Assembly (NCBI RefSeq): GCF_022751215.1
Contig: NZ_JAICDG010000008.1
Coordinates: forward strand, 124,001 to 188,000
Source of the DNA: Actinomadura terrae
GTDB taxonomy: Bacteria > Actinomycetota > Actinomycetes > Streptosporangiales > Streptosporangiaceae
Length of the DNA stretch: 64,000 nt
Direction of reading: 5' to 3'
Below the pieces are notes generated by a model, which saw only the letters and a list, made by a program, of their open reading frames with translations, made no database searches and was not told the DNA's origin. Shown here one piece after another: positions 14,910-23,552 of this stretch (position 1 is the stretch's first letter; every line of letters starts with the position of its first letter). The position numbers and the translations under genes are program-made.

Positions 14910-16094
14910 ATGGCCAAGCAGGCTTACGAGCGCGCCAAGCCGCATCTCAACATCGGCACGATGGGGCACGTCGACCACGGCAAGACGACGTTGACCGCGG
15001 CGATCACGAAGGTGCTCGCCGGGCGCGGGCTCGCGTCCGCCGTCCCGTTCGAGGGCATCGACCGGGCGCCGGAGGAGCGCGACCGCGGCATCACGATCAA
15101 CGTCGCGCACGTCGAGTACGCGACCGCGACCAGGCACTACGCCCACATCGACATGCCGGGCCATGCTGATTACGTAAAGAACATGCTCGCTGGGGCGGCC
15201 CAGGTGGACGGGGCCATTCTGGTCGTGTCCGCGCAGGACGGGGCGATGCCGCAGACGCGGGAGCATGTCGTGCTCGCGCAGCAGGTCGGTGTGCGGCATG
15301 TGGTCGTGGCGCTGAACAAGGCCGACATGGTCGAGGACGGCGAGCTGCTCGACCTCGTCGAGCTGGAGGTGCGCGAGCTGCTGTCGGAGTACGGCTTCCC
15401 GGGCGAGGAGGTCCCGGTCGTGCGGGTGTCGGGGTTGCGGGCGCTGGAGGGCGACCCGTACTGGACGTCCAGGATCGTGGATCTGCTCGACGCCGTCGAC
15501 GCGTACGTGCCGGTGCCCGAGCGCGTGCTGGACCGGCCCTTCCTGCTGCCGGTGGAGAACGTGCTCACGATCACCGGACGCGGGACGGTCGTCACCGGCG
15601 TCGTCGCGCAGGGCGCCGTCCGGCTCGGCGACGCGGTCGAGGTCGTCGGCCTCGGCGAGTCGTTCGGGTCGGTCGCGACGGGGCTGGAGACGTTCGGCCG
15701 GTCCATGGACCACGCGGAGGCGGGCGACAATACCGCGATGCTGCTGCGCGGCGTCCGGCGCGACCAGGTCCGGCGAGGTCAGGTCGTCAGCGTGCCGGGG
15801 GCGATCAGTCCGCACACGCGGTTCCGCGCGCGGGTCCGGGTGCTGACGGCGGCGGAGGGCGGCCGGAGCAGGCCGTTCTTCCACGGCTACCGGCCGCAGT
15901 TCCACTTCCGCACGACGGACGTCGTCGGCGGCGTGGACCTCGGCGGCGAGGGCGGCATGGCGATGCCCGGCGACTCCGTCGAGATGGACGTGGAGCTGGG
16001 CAAGCCGGTCGCGATGACCGAGGGGCTCGGCTTCGCCGTCCGTGAGGGCGGGCGCACGGTCGGCGCCGGGACGGTCGTCGCCCTCCTCGATTAG
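14910..16094 (+). CDS. tuf3: Divergent elongation factor Tu (EF-Tu3-like paralogue)
   Basis: A complete 394-residue EF-Tu, the GTPase that delivers aminoacyl-tRNA to the ribosome. The G-domain motifs are intact: GHVDHGKTT (19-27), RGITINVAHVEY, DMPGHADYVKNM and NKADM. Domain 2 has TITGRGTVVTG and domain 3 ends in REGGRTVGAGTV. It differs from the housekeeping form in ways I associate with streptomycete EF-Tu3: DMPGHADY in place of DCPGHADY, a changed domain 2 surface, and a shortened start of domain 1. It stands alone without rpsL, rpsG or fusA, so it is not the str-operon copy. EF-Tu3 genes are expressed at low level or under starvation; a role in antibiotic tolerance is possible but not shown. 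A strong terminator follows. Confidence 0.9.
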   Translation: MAKQAYERAKPHLNIGTMGHVDHGKTTLTAAITKVLAGRGLASAVPFEGIDRAPEERDRGITINVAHVEYATATRHYAHIDMPGHADYVKNMLAGAAQVDGAILVVSAQDGAMPQTREHVVLAQQVGVRHVVVALNKADMVEDGELLDLVELEVRELLSEYGFPGEEVPVVRVSGLRALEGDPYWTSRIVDLLDAVDAYVPVPERVLDRPFLLPVENVLTITGRGTVVTGVVAQGAVRLGDAVEVVGLGESFGSVATGLETFGRSMDHAEAGDNTAMLLRGVRRDQVRRGQVVSVPGAISPHTRFRARVRVLTAAEGGRSRPFFHGYRPQFHFRTTDVVGGVDLGGEGGMAMPGDSVEMDVELGKPVAMTEGLGFAVREGGRTVGAGTVVALLD

Positions 16095-16103
16095 GTCCTG
16101 TTC

Positions 16104-16138
16104 TCCCGGTCCGAGAGGCAAGCCCTCTCGGACCGGGA
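16104..16138. terminator. Strong rho-independent-like terminator after tuf3
   Basis: A perfect 15-bp stem (TCCCGGTCCGAGAGG and its complement) with a 5-base loop begins 10 bp after the EF-Tu stop and is followed by AAACTC. Confidence 0.9.
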
Positions 16139-16238
16139 AAACTCACGCTCCGGGGGGCTGCGAACCGCTGGCGGATGCGATCTTGATGTGGTGAGATTTC
16201 GGCATCATCCCCGCTGATACCCCCTTTCTGGAGAACGT

Positions 16239-17141
16239 GTGCGATCCCCCCGCGCCCTGATTCCCCTCCTCTCGATCTGCGCGGCCGCGGCGGTGGTCGT
16301 CGCCGCGGGCGCCGGTGCCGCGATCGACGGCCTGCCGGGCGGCGGGCCCGCGCACGCCGACGGGGCGCGCGATGTCCCCGCGGTGACGATCAACGCGATG
16401 ACGTGGAACGTGTGCGGGGCGCCGCGTCCGGGGTGCCCGCTCGGGGAGCGGCCGGACGAGCTGACGCGGCGGATCACGACCCGGATGAACGCGACGGAGG
16501 TCGGGGGGCGGACCGTCAAGACGAACGCCGTGTTCCTCCAGGACGTCTGCTCCGGGCAGGTCCAGGCCCTCAAGCGGACCGGACGGTTCGCCAAGTGGAG
16601 CTGGGCGTTCGCGCCGTTCGCCGAGGGACCCGCCTGCGCGGGCGGGCAGGGGCGGCCCGGTGTGGCCGTGGGCGTCGGGGCGCCGATGGAGGGCGTCCGC
16701 ACGTCCCGGCTGCCGTCGCCCTCCTCCGCCGGACGGTCGGCGGTGTGCGGCGACGTCCCGTCCTGGAACACGCGGGTCTGCGGCACGCAGTTCAGCACCA
16801 GGGCCGAGGACCCGGACGGCACGTGGCGGCGGAAGCAGGCGCAGGAGTTGGTGTCGATCGCCGGTTCGGGTGCGCGCGTTGTCCTCGGGGGCGACCTCAC
16901 CGACGGCCCGGAGGACCCGGCACTCGACCCGCTGTACAGCGCCTACGCGGAGTGCGACCAGAGCGCGACCGCCCGCACCGGGGCGAAGACCGTCCAGGAC
17001 TGGCGGGGGCAGCCCCTGCGCAAGGCCGACTACCTGTTCATCACCAAGGACACGGGCACGTCCAGCAGCGTGCCCGACACGGCCGTCACCTCGTCCGACC
17101 ACCGGCCGCTGTCGGCGGTGATCCGGTTCCGGCAGCCGTGA
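16239..17141 (+). CDS. Secreted endonuclease/exonuclease/phosphatase-fold protein
   Basis: A 300-residue exported protein. A signal peptide (about 1-33, RALIPLLSICAAAAVVVAAGAGAA) precedes an EEP-like core: INAMTWNVCG (about 51-60), a long middle region with six or more Cys, VVLGGDLTDGPED with the Asp of the catalytic pair (about 213), ADYLFITKD, and the C-terminal SSDHRPLSAVIRF with the conserved Asp-His (about 289). It is likely a secreted nuclease, phosphodiesterase or lipid phosphatase; the substrate is unknown. The GTG start has TGGAGAA just upstream. The last 56 bp overlap the convergent DUF5360 gene. Confidence 0.78.
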   Translation: MRSPRALIPLLSICAAAAVVVAAGAGAAIDGLPGGGPAHADGARDVPAVTINAMTWNVCGAPRPGCPLGERPDELTRRITTRMNATEVGGRTVKTNAVFLQDVCSGQVQALKRTGRFAKWSWAFAPFAEGPACAGGQGRPGVAVGVGAPMEGVRTSRLPSPSSAGRSAVCGDVPSWNTRVCGTQFSTRAEDPDGTWRRKQAQELVSIAGSGARVVLGGDLTDGPEDPALDPLYSAYAECDQSATARTGAKTVQDWRGQPLRKADYLFITKDTGTSSSVPDTAVTSSDHRPLSAVIRFRQP

Positions 17142-17589
17142 GGCCCCGGACCAGGGCGGCGATCGGTACCAGCGGGTAGAGCAGCAGGAACAGGTTGGGC
17201 AGCCACCAGGAGAGGCTGACGTCGGCGCGGATCGTCCAGTAGGAGATCGCCTGGAGGCCCGACACCGACGTCAGCGTGAGCGAGACGATCGTCAGCGGAC
17301 GCCAGGCCGGGACGCCCCGGCGGGCCAGTGCCAGCGCGGTCAGTCCGGTGCCGCTCACCAGGAGGTCGAGGGGCAGGAACGACCAGTTCCAGGCCGCGAC
17401 GAGGTCGTTCTCGTAGTCCTTGAACAGCGACTCGGCCGGGAGCACGTGCAGCGCCGTGATCACCCAGTAGAGGACGAAGCCGACGTCGGTGACGAGCATC
17501 AGCGTCTTCAGCGTGCGGCTGGGGTGTGTGGCGATTTGATCCCGTGTCCGGTTCGCCGCCGGGCTCGGGGCTGGTTTTTCCGTAACCAT
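17086..17589 (-). CDS. DUF5360-like integral membrane protein
   Basis: 167 residues with a short basic N-terminus and four predicted membrane helices: LMLVTDVGFVLYWVITAL (about 30-47), LDLLVSGTGLTALALA, LTIVSLTLTSVSGLQAIS and LPNLFLLLYPLVPIAAL. The overall pattern matches the DUF5360/YvaD type, of unknown function. It diverges from a TetR regulator, and its start codon lies inside a perfect 14-bp palindrome, so repression by that TetR is likely. It converges with and overlaps the upstream secreted protein gene by 56 bp. Confidence 0.75.
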   Translation of the reverse strand: MVTEKPAPSPAANRTRDQIATHPSRTLKTLMLVTDVGFVLYWVITALHVLPAESLFKDYENDLVAAWNWSFLPLDLLVSGTGLTALALARRGVPAWRPLTIVSLTLTSVSGLQAISYWTIRADVSLSWWLPNLFLLLYPLVPIAALVRGLTAAGTGSPPTAAGGRTR

Positions 17590-17619
17590 GGTTACGTAAC
17601 CTGCATGATGTAACCTGCG
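17582..17619. promoter_or_regulatory. TetR operator region with palindrome and direct repeats
   Basis: The 14-bp perfect palindrome GTAACCATGGTTAC (17582-17595) covers the start codon of the DUF5360 gene. Immediately after it GTAACCTGCA and GTAACCTGCG repeat in direct orientation (17596 and 17610), ending at the TetR start. The shared GTAACC half-site suggests cooperative TetR binding that blocks both genes. Confidence 0.65.
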
Positions 17620-18225
17620 ATGTCAATGCCGAAGGTTGTAGATCACGAGGGCCGCCGCCGCGACATCACCGCTGCGGCGTGCCGGGTCATCGCCGAGTCC
17701 GGGCTGGCCGGGGCCACGATGCGCGACATCGCCGGTGCGGCCGGATGCACCACCGGCATGGTCATGCACTACTTCCGCAGCAAGGACGAGGTGCTGGTGG
17801 CGGCCCTGAACTCGGTGAGCCAGGCCGTCGCCGACCGCGTCGCCGCGCTGGCCGCCGATCCGTCGACCGGCATCGAGACGCTGCTCTGCGAGTGCCTGCC
17901 CATGGACGATCGCCGCCGCCTCGAATGGCTGGTGTGGATCGCGTTCTGGGGGTCCGCCGCGCACGACCCGGCCCTGGCGGAGGAACAGCGCGACCGCTAC
18001 CGGACGTGGCGGGAGGCGCTCCAACTCGTCCTGGAGACGGCGGGCCACCCGCCCGGGGCGCGGGTGGAGGAAGCCGCCGAGACCCTCATGACGGCGGTGG
18101 ACGGCATCGGCATCCAGGCCGTGTTCGATCCCAGCCGGTGGCCGCCCGAACGGCAGGCGCGGCGGCTGCGGTGGCAGGTGGCGCACGTCCTGGCAGACCT
18201 GGCCGAGCCCGACAGGGTGCTCTAG
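17620..18225 (+). CDS. TetR-family transcriptional regulator
   Basis: A 201-residue repressor. The N-terminal HTH (ITAAACRVIAESGLAGATMRDIAGAAGCTTGMVMHYFRSKDEVLVAAL, about 16-62) is typical, and the C-terminal part (TLMTAVDGIGIQAVFDPSRWPPERQ) resembles the BetI-like/TetR_C_6 group. The ATG follows two GTAACC repeats directly, suggesting autoregulation. A second ATG two codons later is equally possible. Its stop overlaps the convergent acyl-CoA ligase by 4 bp. Confidence 0.9.
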   Translation: MSMPKVVDHEGRRRDITAAACRVIAESGLAGATMRDIAGAAGCTTGMVMHYFRSKDEVLVAALNSVSQAVADRVAALAADPSTGIETLLCECLPMDDRRRLEWLVWIAFWGSAAHDPALAEEQRDRYRTWREALQLVLETAGHPPGARVEEAAETLMTAVDGIGIQAVFDPSRWPPERQARRLRWQVAHVLADLAEPDRVL

Positions 18226-19778
18226 CGGACGGGGCGGTCTTCGTCGCGCCAGTAGGGGGCGCGCAGCTCGCGCTTGAGGATCTTGCCGGTGGGGTTGCGG
18301 GGGACCGCGTCGCGGCGCTCGACCGACGTCGGGCACTTGAAGTGGGCGAGCCGCGCGCGGCAGTGCTCGATGAGCTCCTCGTCGGTCACGTCCCCGGTGA
18401 GGACGACGATCGCCTTCGGGGTCTCGCCCCAGCGCTCGTCCGGGACGCCGATGACCGCGCAGTCGCTGACCGCCGGGTGGCTCATCAGCGCGTTCTCGAC
18501 CTCGGCGGGGTAGATGTTCTCACCGCCGGAGATGATCATGTCTTTGACGCGGTCGTGGATGTAGAGGTAGCCGTCCTCGTCGAGGTATCCGGCGTCGCCC
18601 GTCCGGAGCCAGCCGCCGGGCAGCAGCGTGGACGTGGTCGCCTCGGGCAGCCTCCAGTAGCCCTTCATGTTCTGCGGCGTCCGGCACAGGATCTCGCCGA
18701 CCTCGCCCGTCGGCAGGTCGGCCAGCGTCACGGGATCGACGACCCGCAGGTCACAGCCCTGGTTGGGGAGCCCGGCGCTGCGTAGCCTGCGCGGATTCGG
18801 GCCGGTCAGGTCGTGGTCGGCGGCGGGCAGCATCGTGATCGCGCCGGTCGTCTCGGTGAGCCCGTAGACCTGGATGAACCCGGTGTGCGGCAGCATCGCC
18901 ATCGCGCCGCGCAGGACGTCCTCGCTGATCGGCGACGCCCCGTACAGCATGATCCGCAGGCTGGACAGGTCCGCCTCCGCGACCGCCGGGACCAGCGGCA
19001 TGAACTGGAGCAGCACCGGGACGAGGAACAGGTGCGTCACGCGATGCCGCTCGACCGCCTGGGCGATGGCGGTCGGGTCCGGGTCGCGGTTCAGCACCGC
19101 CGTGATCCCGTCGTAGATCACGCAGATGCTGAGGGCGTGCCCCGCGACGTGGTACATCGGCATCGCGATCGCCATCACGGACGCGTCGTCGAGGTCCCAC
19201 GCGTCGTGGATCAGCGGGAGCACGGAGAGGAAGTTGTCGTGCGTCAGCATCACGCCCTTGGGCAGGCCCGTGGTGCCGGACGAGTAGAGCTGGACGAACA
19301 CGTCCGAGGTGGCCGTCTCGGGTAAGGGCGTCGCGGACGCCTCGTCCAACCAGGTGGAGTAGTCGAGGTAGGCGCCGCCGGGCGGCCCGCCGATGACGAT
19401 GAGGTGGGTCGTGTGCTCGAGTCTGCCCGCGACCGCGTCTAAGACCGCGACGAACTCGGGGCCGACGATGAGCGCCTTGGCCCGCGCGTCGTTGACGATG
19501 TAGGCGACCTCGTCCGGGGCCAGCCGGTAGTTCACCGGTACCTGGACGGCCCCGGCCCGCGCCGCGCCGAACAGTTGCTCGGCGTACTCCAGGGAGTTCT
19601 TGTCGAGGATCGCGACGCGGTCGCCGTGGCCGACACCGGACGCGGCCAGTGCGGCCGCGACCCGGTCGGCGCGCCGGTCGAAGTCACCGTAGGTGCATCG
19701 GACGTCGCCCGTGATGAGGGCGACGCGATCGGGGTGCAGCTCCGCGCGCTCGCGGAGCACGTCGGTCAGGCCCGCCAC
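18222..19778 (-). CDS. Long-chain-type acyl-CoA synthetase (AMP-forming)
   Basis: A 518-residue ANL-superfamily ligase that activates a carboxylic acid with ATP and joins it to CoA. The phosphate loop LYSSGTTGLPKGVM is at about 172-185, then YGLTETTGAI (about 309), GWLRTGDAGYLDEDGYLYIHDRVKDMIISGGENIYPAEVE (A5-A8, about 400-440), and the catalytic lysine motif NPTGKILKRELR at the C-terminus. The substrate (fatty or aromatic acid) cannot be told. The GTG start has GAAGGGA upstream. Its neighbour is a convergent TetR regulator, with no beta-oxidation genes nearby. Confidence 0.93.
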   Translation of the reverse strand: MAGLTDVLRERAELHPDRVALITGDVRCTYGDFDRRADRVAAALAASGVGHGDRVAILDKNSLEYAEQLFGAARAGAVQVPVNYRLAPDEVAYIVNDARAKALIVGPEFVAVLDAVAGRLEHTTHLIVIGGPPGGAYLDYSTWLDEASATPLPETATSDVFVQLYSSGTTGLPKGVMLTHDNFLSVLPLIHDAWDLDDASVMAIAMPMYHVAGHALSICVIYDGITAVLNRDPDPTAIAQAVERHRVTHLFLVPVLLQFMPLVPAVAEADLSSLRIMLYGASPISEDVLRGAMAMLPHTGFIQVYGLTETTGAITMLPAADHDLTGPNPRRLRSAGLPNQGCDLRVVDPVTLADLPTGEVGEILCRTPQNMKGYWRLPEATTSTLLPGGWLRTGDAGYLDEDGYLYIHDRVKDMIISGGENIYPAEVENALMSHPAVSDCAVIGVPDERWGETPKAIVVLTGDVTDEELIEHCRARLAHFKCPTSVERRDAVPRNPTGKILKRELRAPYWRDEDRPVR

Positions 19779-19859
19779 GCTGGTCCCTTCGCCGATGACC
19801 GCCTGCTTGTCCCGGCATCATGAGGGCAACGGCGGGCCCGGGCAAGGGGCCGGGCCGCC

Positions 19860-20030
19860 TTACAGCCGGCTCTTCGACTTGGAGATGAGGGTCACCGCCA
19901 GGACGACGAGCACGGCGACGAAACCGATGAAGAAGAACAGCTTCAGCATGGAGATGAGGGCGCCGACCACGCTCACCGCGAGCCAGATCGCGAGTACGAC
20001 GCCGATGATCGCCAGGATTGTCTTACCCAT
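19860..20030 (-). CDS. Small two-helix membrane protein
   Basis: A 56-residue protein consisting of two hydrophobic helices (ILAIIGVVLAIWLAVSVVGAL and LFFFIGFVAVLVVLAVTLIS) and a basic KSKSRL tail. Such proteins are common in actinomycetes and have no known function. The ATG at 20030 is the only sensible start; the frame stays open upstream but without coding character. Confidence 0.65.
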   Translation of the reverse strand: MGKTILAIIGVVLAIWLAVSVVGALISMLKLFFFIGFVAVLVVLAVTLISKSKSRL

Positions 20031-20092
20031 GGGTCTCACGTTATTGGGTCGAACATGAATCGGCATCACACTATGGGACGAGCCGGAAAGTA

Positions 20093-20830
20093 CTAGACCC
20101 CGCCGTACGGCGGACCACCACCCTGAGGCGCCCCGGGGGCGCCACCCTGAGGCGGGAAATGTCCCATGGGCGGCTGGTAGGGCTGTCCCGGGGGCCCGTA
20201 GGCGGGTGGCTGGCCAGGCACGGGCGGCTGCCCCGGCATGAGCGGTTGCCCTGGGACGGGAGGCGCGCCCGCGAAGGGCGGCTGGCCTGGCACGGGCGGC
20301 TGGCCCGGCGGGGGCGGTTGGAACTGCGGGTGCCCGTATCCGGGCTGGGCGCCGAACGCGGGCGTGGGTGCGGGTCGTCGCGGCGCCGTGTTGCCCGAGA
20401 CCATCACCACGCGCAGCCCGGCGATCGCCCCGGCCGCGACGATCGCCAGCAGGTCCCAGCCCTCGAAGTGCGGCTTGAGGATGAAGTTGATCTCCTCCCC
20501 GTCCGGCATGCCGTAGCCCTGGGTGACGGGGTAGAGGATCACGCCGATCCGCTGCCCCACGTACAGGGCGACGTAGCCGGAGATCGCCGCGACGACCGGC
20601 GTGACCGGGTCGCGCGGGCGGGCGATCAGCGTCCCGAGCGCGGTGAAGACACCGACGAGCAGGCACTCGAACGCGTAGTAGCCCGTCGAGATCCGCAGGC
20701 TCCGCAGCGCCGGCGACTCGTAGATGCGGGCATAGGTCATGACGAGGGCGATCCCGGTGGCGACCGCGCCGCCGACGAGGACGAGGGCGACGGCTCCGGC
20801 TATGGGGGTCGCGGTACGAGATGGCGCCAT
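20093..20830 (-). CDS. Membrane protein with proline/glycine-rich cytoplasmic tail
   Basis: 245 residues: four membrane helices in the first 150 (IAGAVALVLVGGAVATGIALV, YYAFECLLVGVFTALGTLI, VVAAISGYVALYVGQRIGVI, LLAIVAAGAIAGLRVVMV). A low-complexity tail of PGQPPVPGQPPFAGAPPVPG-type repeats follows. The function is unknown; the tail resembles those on actinobacterial envelope proteins that bind SH3-like or FHA partners. The ATG lies about 160 bp from the divergent response regulator. Confidence 0.7.
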   Translation of the reverse strand: MAPSRTATPIAGAVALVLVGGAVATGIALVMTYARIYESPALRSLRISTGYYAFECLLVGVFTALGTLIARPRDPVTPVVAAISGYVALYVGQRIGVILYPVTQGYGMPDGEEINFILKPHFEGWDLLAIVAAGAIAGLRVVMVSGNTAPRRPAPTPAFGAQPGYGHPQFQPPPPGQPPVPGQPPFAGAPPVPGQPLMPGQPPVPGQPPAYGPPGQPYQPPMGHFPPQGGAPGAPQGGGPPYGGV

Positions 20831-20989
20831 TCGCTCATTAAAGCGACGATCGTCGCCGATGGCGACGCGATGGCAGCGTCCCGCCACCCGATTCCTTACG
20901 GAGTGGTGACGCGATCGGTTGAAACGGTAAGCGGCCCCGTAGCGTGAAAGCGTGATCTGCCTGCGCATGCCCGTACCGGGACCGGCCCG

Positions 20990-21685
20990 ATGACCCACCC
21001 CGGACGTGTCCTCGTGGTCGACGACGATCCGACGGTGGCCGAAGTGGTCGCGCGCTATCTGGCCCGCGACGGCCACGACGTCGAGTGCGTCGCGGACGGG
21101 AACACGGCGCTGCGCACGGCCCGCGACCGTCCGCCCGACCTCGTCGTCCTCGACCTCATGCTCCCCGGCATGGACGGCCTGGAGGTGTGCCGGCGGCTGC
21201 GCGAGACCTCGGCCGTCCCGATCGTGATGCTCACCGCGCTCGGCACCGAGACCGACCGTCTCGTCGGGCTGGAGACCGGCGCGGACGACTACGTGACCAA
21301 GCCGTTCAGCCCGCGTGAGCTGGCGCTGCGCGTCCGGTCGGTGCTGCGGCGGGCGCGGGGGGCGGTCACCGCGACCGGGTCCGGCGGGCCGCTGCGGGAC
21401 GGCGACCTGATCGTCGACGTCGCCGCCCACGAGGCGACGCTGCACGGCGAGCGGCTCGCGCTCACCGCCCGTGAGTTCGACCTGCTGGCGTTCCTGCTGC
21501 GCCACCCGCGCCAGGCGTTCACCCGCGAGGAGCTGCTCGAACGCGTCTGGGACTGGACGTTCGGCGACTCGTCCACCGTCACCGTCCACGTCCGGCGGCT
21601 GCGCGAGAAGATCGAGGACGACCCGACCGCGCCGCAGCGGATCGTCACGGTCTGGGGCGTCGGCTACCGCTACGAGCCCCGATGA
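20990..21685 (+). CDS. OmpR/PhoB-family response regulator
   Basis: A 231-residue two-component regulator. The receiver domain has the acidic pocket DDD (11-13), phospho-acceptor Asp55 in VVLDLMLPGMDG, a Thr in MLTAL and Lys in TKPFSP. The C-terminal winged helix carries LTAREFDLLAFLLRHPRQAF and VTVHVRRLREKIE..IVTVWGVGYRY. It overlaps the histidine kinase start by 4 bp (ATGA). Confidence 0.94.
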   Translation: MTHPGRVLVVDDDPTVAEVVARYLARDGHDVECVADGNTALRTARDRPPDLVVLDLMLPGMDGLEVCRRLRETSAVPIVMLTALGTETDRLVGLETGADDYVTKPFSPRELALRVRSVLRRARGAVTATGSGGPLRDGDLIVDVAAHEATLHGERLALTAREFDLLAFLLRHPRQAFTREELLERVWDWTFGDSSTVTVHVRRLREKIEDDPTAPQRIVTVWGVGYRYEPR

Positions 21686-22821
21686 TCCCGTTCGAGGACC
21701 TCCTCTGGGTCGTGTTCTACGCCGCGCTGGCCGCGCTCGTCGTCGCGGCCGTCGCGCTCGGCCTGCTGTACGGACTGCGCGGCCGCTCGGTCGCGACCCA
21801 GCTCGTCGTCGTGGGCGCGGCGACCGTGCTCGCGACGATCTCCGGCATCGTCGTGATCTCGTTCATGATGCTGCTCAACGAGCACGACCGATCGGTCGTG
21901 CTCGCGGTGGTGACGTCGGCGGGGCTGGTCGCGATGGCGGTGTCGGTGCTGCTCGGACGGCGGCTCGTCGCCGCGAACCGGGTGCTGGTGGAGGCCGTCC
22001 GCGCGGACCGGTTCACCCCGCCGCCCGACGCGCACCTGCCCGCCGAGCTGGCCGAACTCTCCCGCGAACTCGCCGCCGCCCAGGACCGGCTCGGCGCCGC
22101 CTACGACCGCCTGGCCGCCGCGCACGAGCGCGAGCAGGCCCTGGAGGCGAGCCGCCGCGAACTGGTCGCCTGGGTGAGCCACGACCTGCGCACCCCCCTC
22201 GCCGGCCTGCGCGCGATGGCCGAGGCGCTGGAGGACGGCGTGGTCGCCGACCAGAGCACCGTCCAGCGCTACCACGAGCGGATCAGGGTGGAGGTCGAGC
22301 GGCTCACCGAAATGGTCGACGACCTGTTCGAACTGTCCCGCATCCACGCGGGCGCGCTACGCCTCTCGCGGCGACGGGTGGGCCTCGCCGACCTAGTCGC
22401 GGAGGCGGTCGCCGGGGCGGAGCCGCTGGCGCGCGCCAAGGGCGTCCGGGTGCGGGGGGACGTTCGCGAGGGGCTGCCCGTCCAGGTGGACACGGGCGAA
22501 CTCGGCCGCGCCCTCCGCAACCTCGTCGTGAACGCGATCAGGCACACCCCGAGCGACGGCGCCGTAGAGATCGTCGGAGACGTCCAGGACGGCGAGGCCC
22601 GACTGACCGTCGCCGACGCCTGCGGTGGCATCCCCGAAGACGACCTGCCCCGCGTGTTCGACGTAGCGTTCCGAGGCGAAACCGCCCGCACCCCCGGCGG
22701 CGGCGCAGGCCTCGGCCTAGCCATCGCCCGCGGCATCGTAGAGGCCCACGCAGGCAAGATCGGCGTAGCAAACGTAGGCCCAGGCTGCCGCTTCGAAGTA
22801 CGCCTCCCCCTACACACATAA
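21682..22821 (+). CDS. Sensor histidine kinase, partner of the adjacent response regulator
   Basis: A 379-residue kinase with three N-terminal membrane helices and almost no extracellular loop (residues 1-93), so it probably senses a membrane or intracellular signal. A coiled-coil linker (about 120-160) leads to the H box WVSHDLRTPL with His167, N box VVNAIRHTP, G1 DACGGI and G2 GGGAGLGLAIA. It is co-translated with the response regulator at 20990. The gene ends 30 bp before the 21-bp tandem repeat array. Confidence 0.93.
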   Translation: MIPFEDLLWVVFYAALAALVVAAVALGLLYGLRGRSVATQLVVVGAATVLATISGIVVISFMMLLNEHDRSVVLAVVTSAGLVAMAVSVLLGRRLVAANRVLVEAVRADRFTPPPDAHLPAELAELSRELAAAQDRLGAAYDRLAAAHEREQALEASRRELVAWVSHDLRTPLAGLRAMAEALEDGVVADQSTVQRYHERIRVEVERLTEMVDDLFELSRIHAGALRLSRRRVGLADLVAEAVAGAEPLARAKGVRVRGDVREGLPVQVDTGELGRALRNLVVNAIRHTPSDGAVEIVGDVQDGEARLTVADACGGIPEDDLPRVFDVAFRGETARTPGGGAGLGLAIARGIVEAHAGKIGVANVGPGCRFEVRLPLHT

Positions 22822-22851
22822 GCCCCCGCAAACGCGCCCGGCCCTCCGCGC

Positions 22852-23545
22852 GTGTGAGCCGCGCGTCCGCGCGCGTTAGGCGCGCCCTCGCGTGCGTGAG
22901 CCGTGCACCCGCGAGAATGGGACGGGCAACCGCGAACCTGAGCCGCGCCCGCGCACGTGAGGTAGGCGTCTGCGGGTGGGAGCCGCACCTTCGCGAGTCT
23001 GAGCCGTGCGCCGACGGGTGTGAGCTGTGCGTCTGCGGGTCTGGGTTGTGCGGCCGCGCATGTAAGCGGTGCGCCGCAGGCGTGGGCCGTGCGCCTGCGA
23101 GTGATGCGAGTGACCCGCGCCCTCGCACGTGTAAGCCGCGCGCGTTAGGCGCGCGTCTGCGCGAGAGCCGTGCCCTCGCGTGCGTGAGCCGCGCCCGCGC
23201 ACGTGAGGCAGGCGTCTGTGGGTGTGAGCCGCGCCCTCGCGAGCGTGAGCCGCGCGCCTGCGCGTGTGAGCCGTGCGCCCGCGCGCGCGTCGGGCGTGCG
23301 TCTGCGCGTGTGAGTCGCGCCCCTGCGAGTGTGAGCCGTGTGCCGCGAGTGTGAGGCTTGCGTTCGCGCGGGTGAGGTGTGCGCTGCGGGTGTGAGCTGT
23401 GCGTCTGGGGGTGGGAGCCGCGCTCTTGCGCGGGTGAGGCGTGCGCCTGGGGTGTGGGACGTGCGCCTGCGGGGGGTTGGGCGTGCGCCAGCATTGCGGG
23501 TGGGAGGCGTGTGTCGGCGCTGCGGGGGTGAGGCGTGCCCTGCGC
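22852..23545. repeat. Degenerate tandem array of about 33 units, period about 21 bp
   Basis: About 700 bp between the kinase and a small convergent gene consist of a diverged unit, approximately GTGAGCCGTGCGCCTGCGGGT, repeated roughly 33 times, mostly at 21-bp spacing with some 19-22-bp units. The first units keep exact 21-bp phase. No spacers are present, so it is not CRISPR. Because the period is near 21, several frames stay open with heptapeptide periodicity, producing long false reading frames on both strands (for example 22538-23734 and 22876-24162, minus). The plus strand is G-rich relative to C. Origin and role are unknown. Confidence 0.85.
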
Positions 23546-23552
23546 GTATGGG

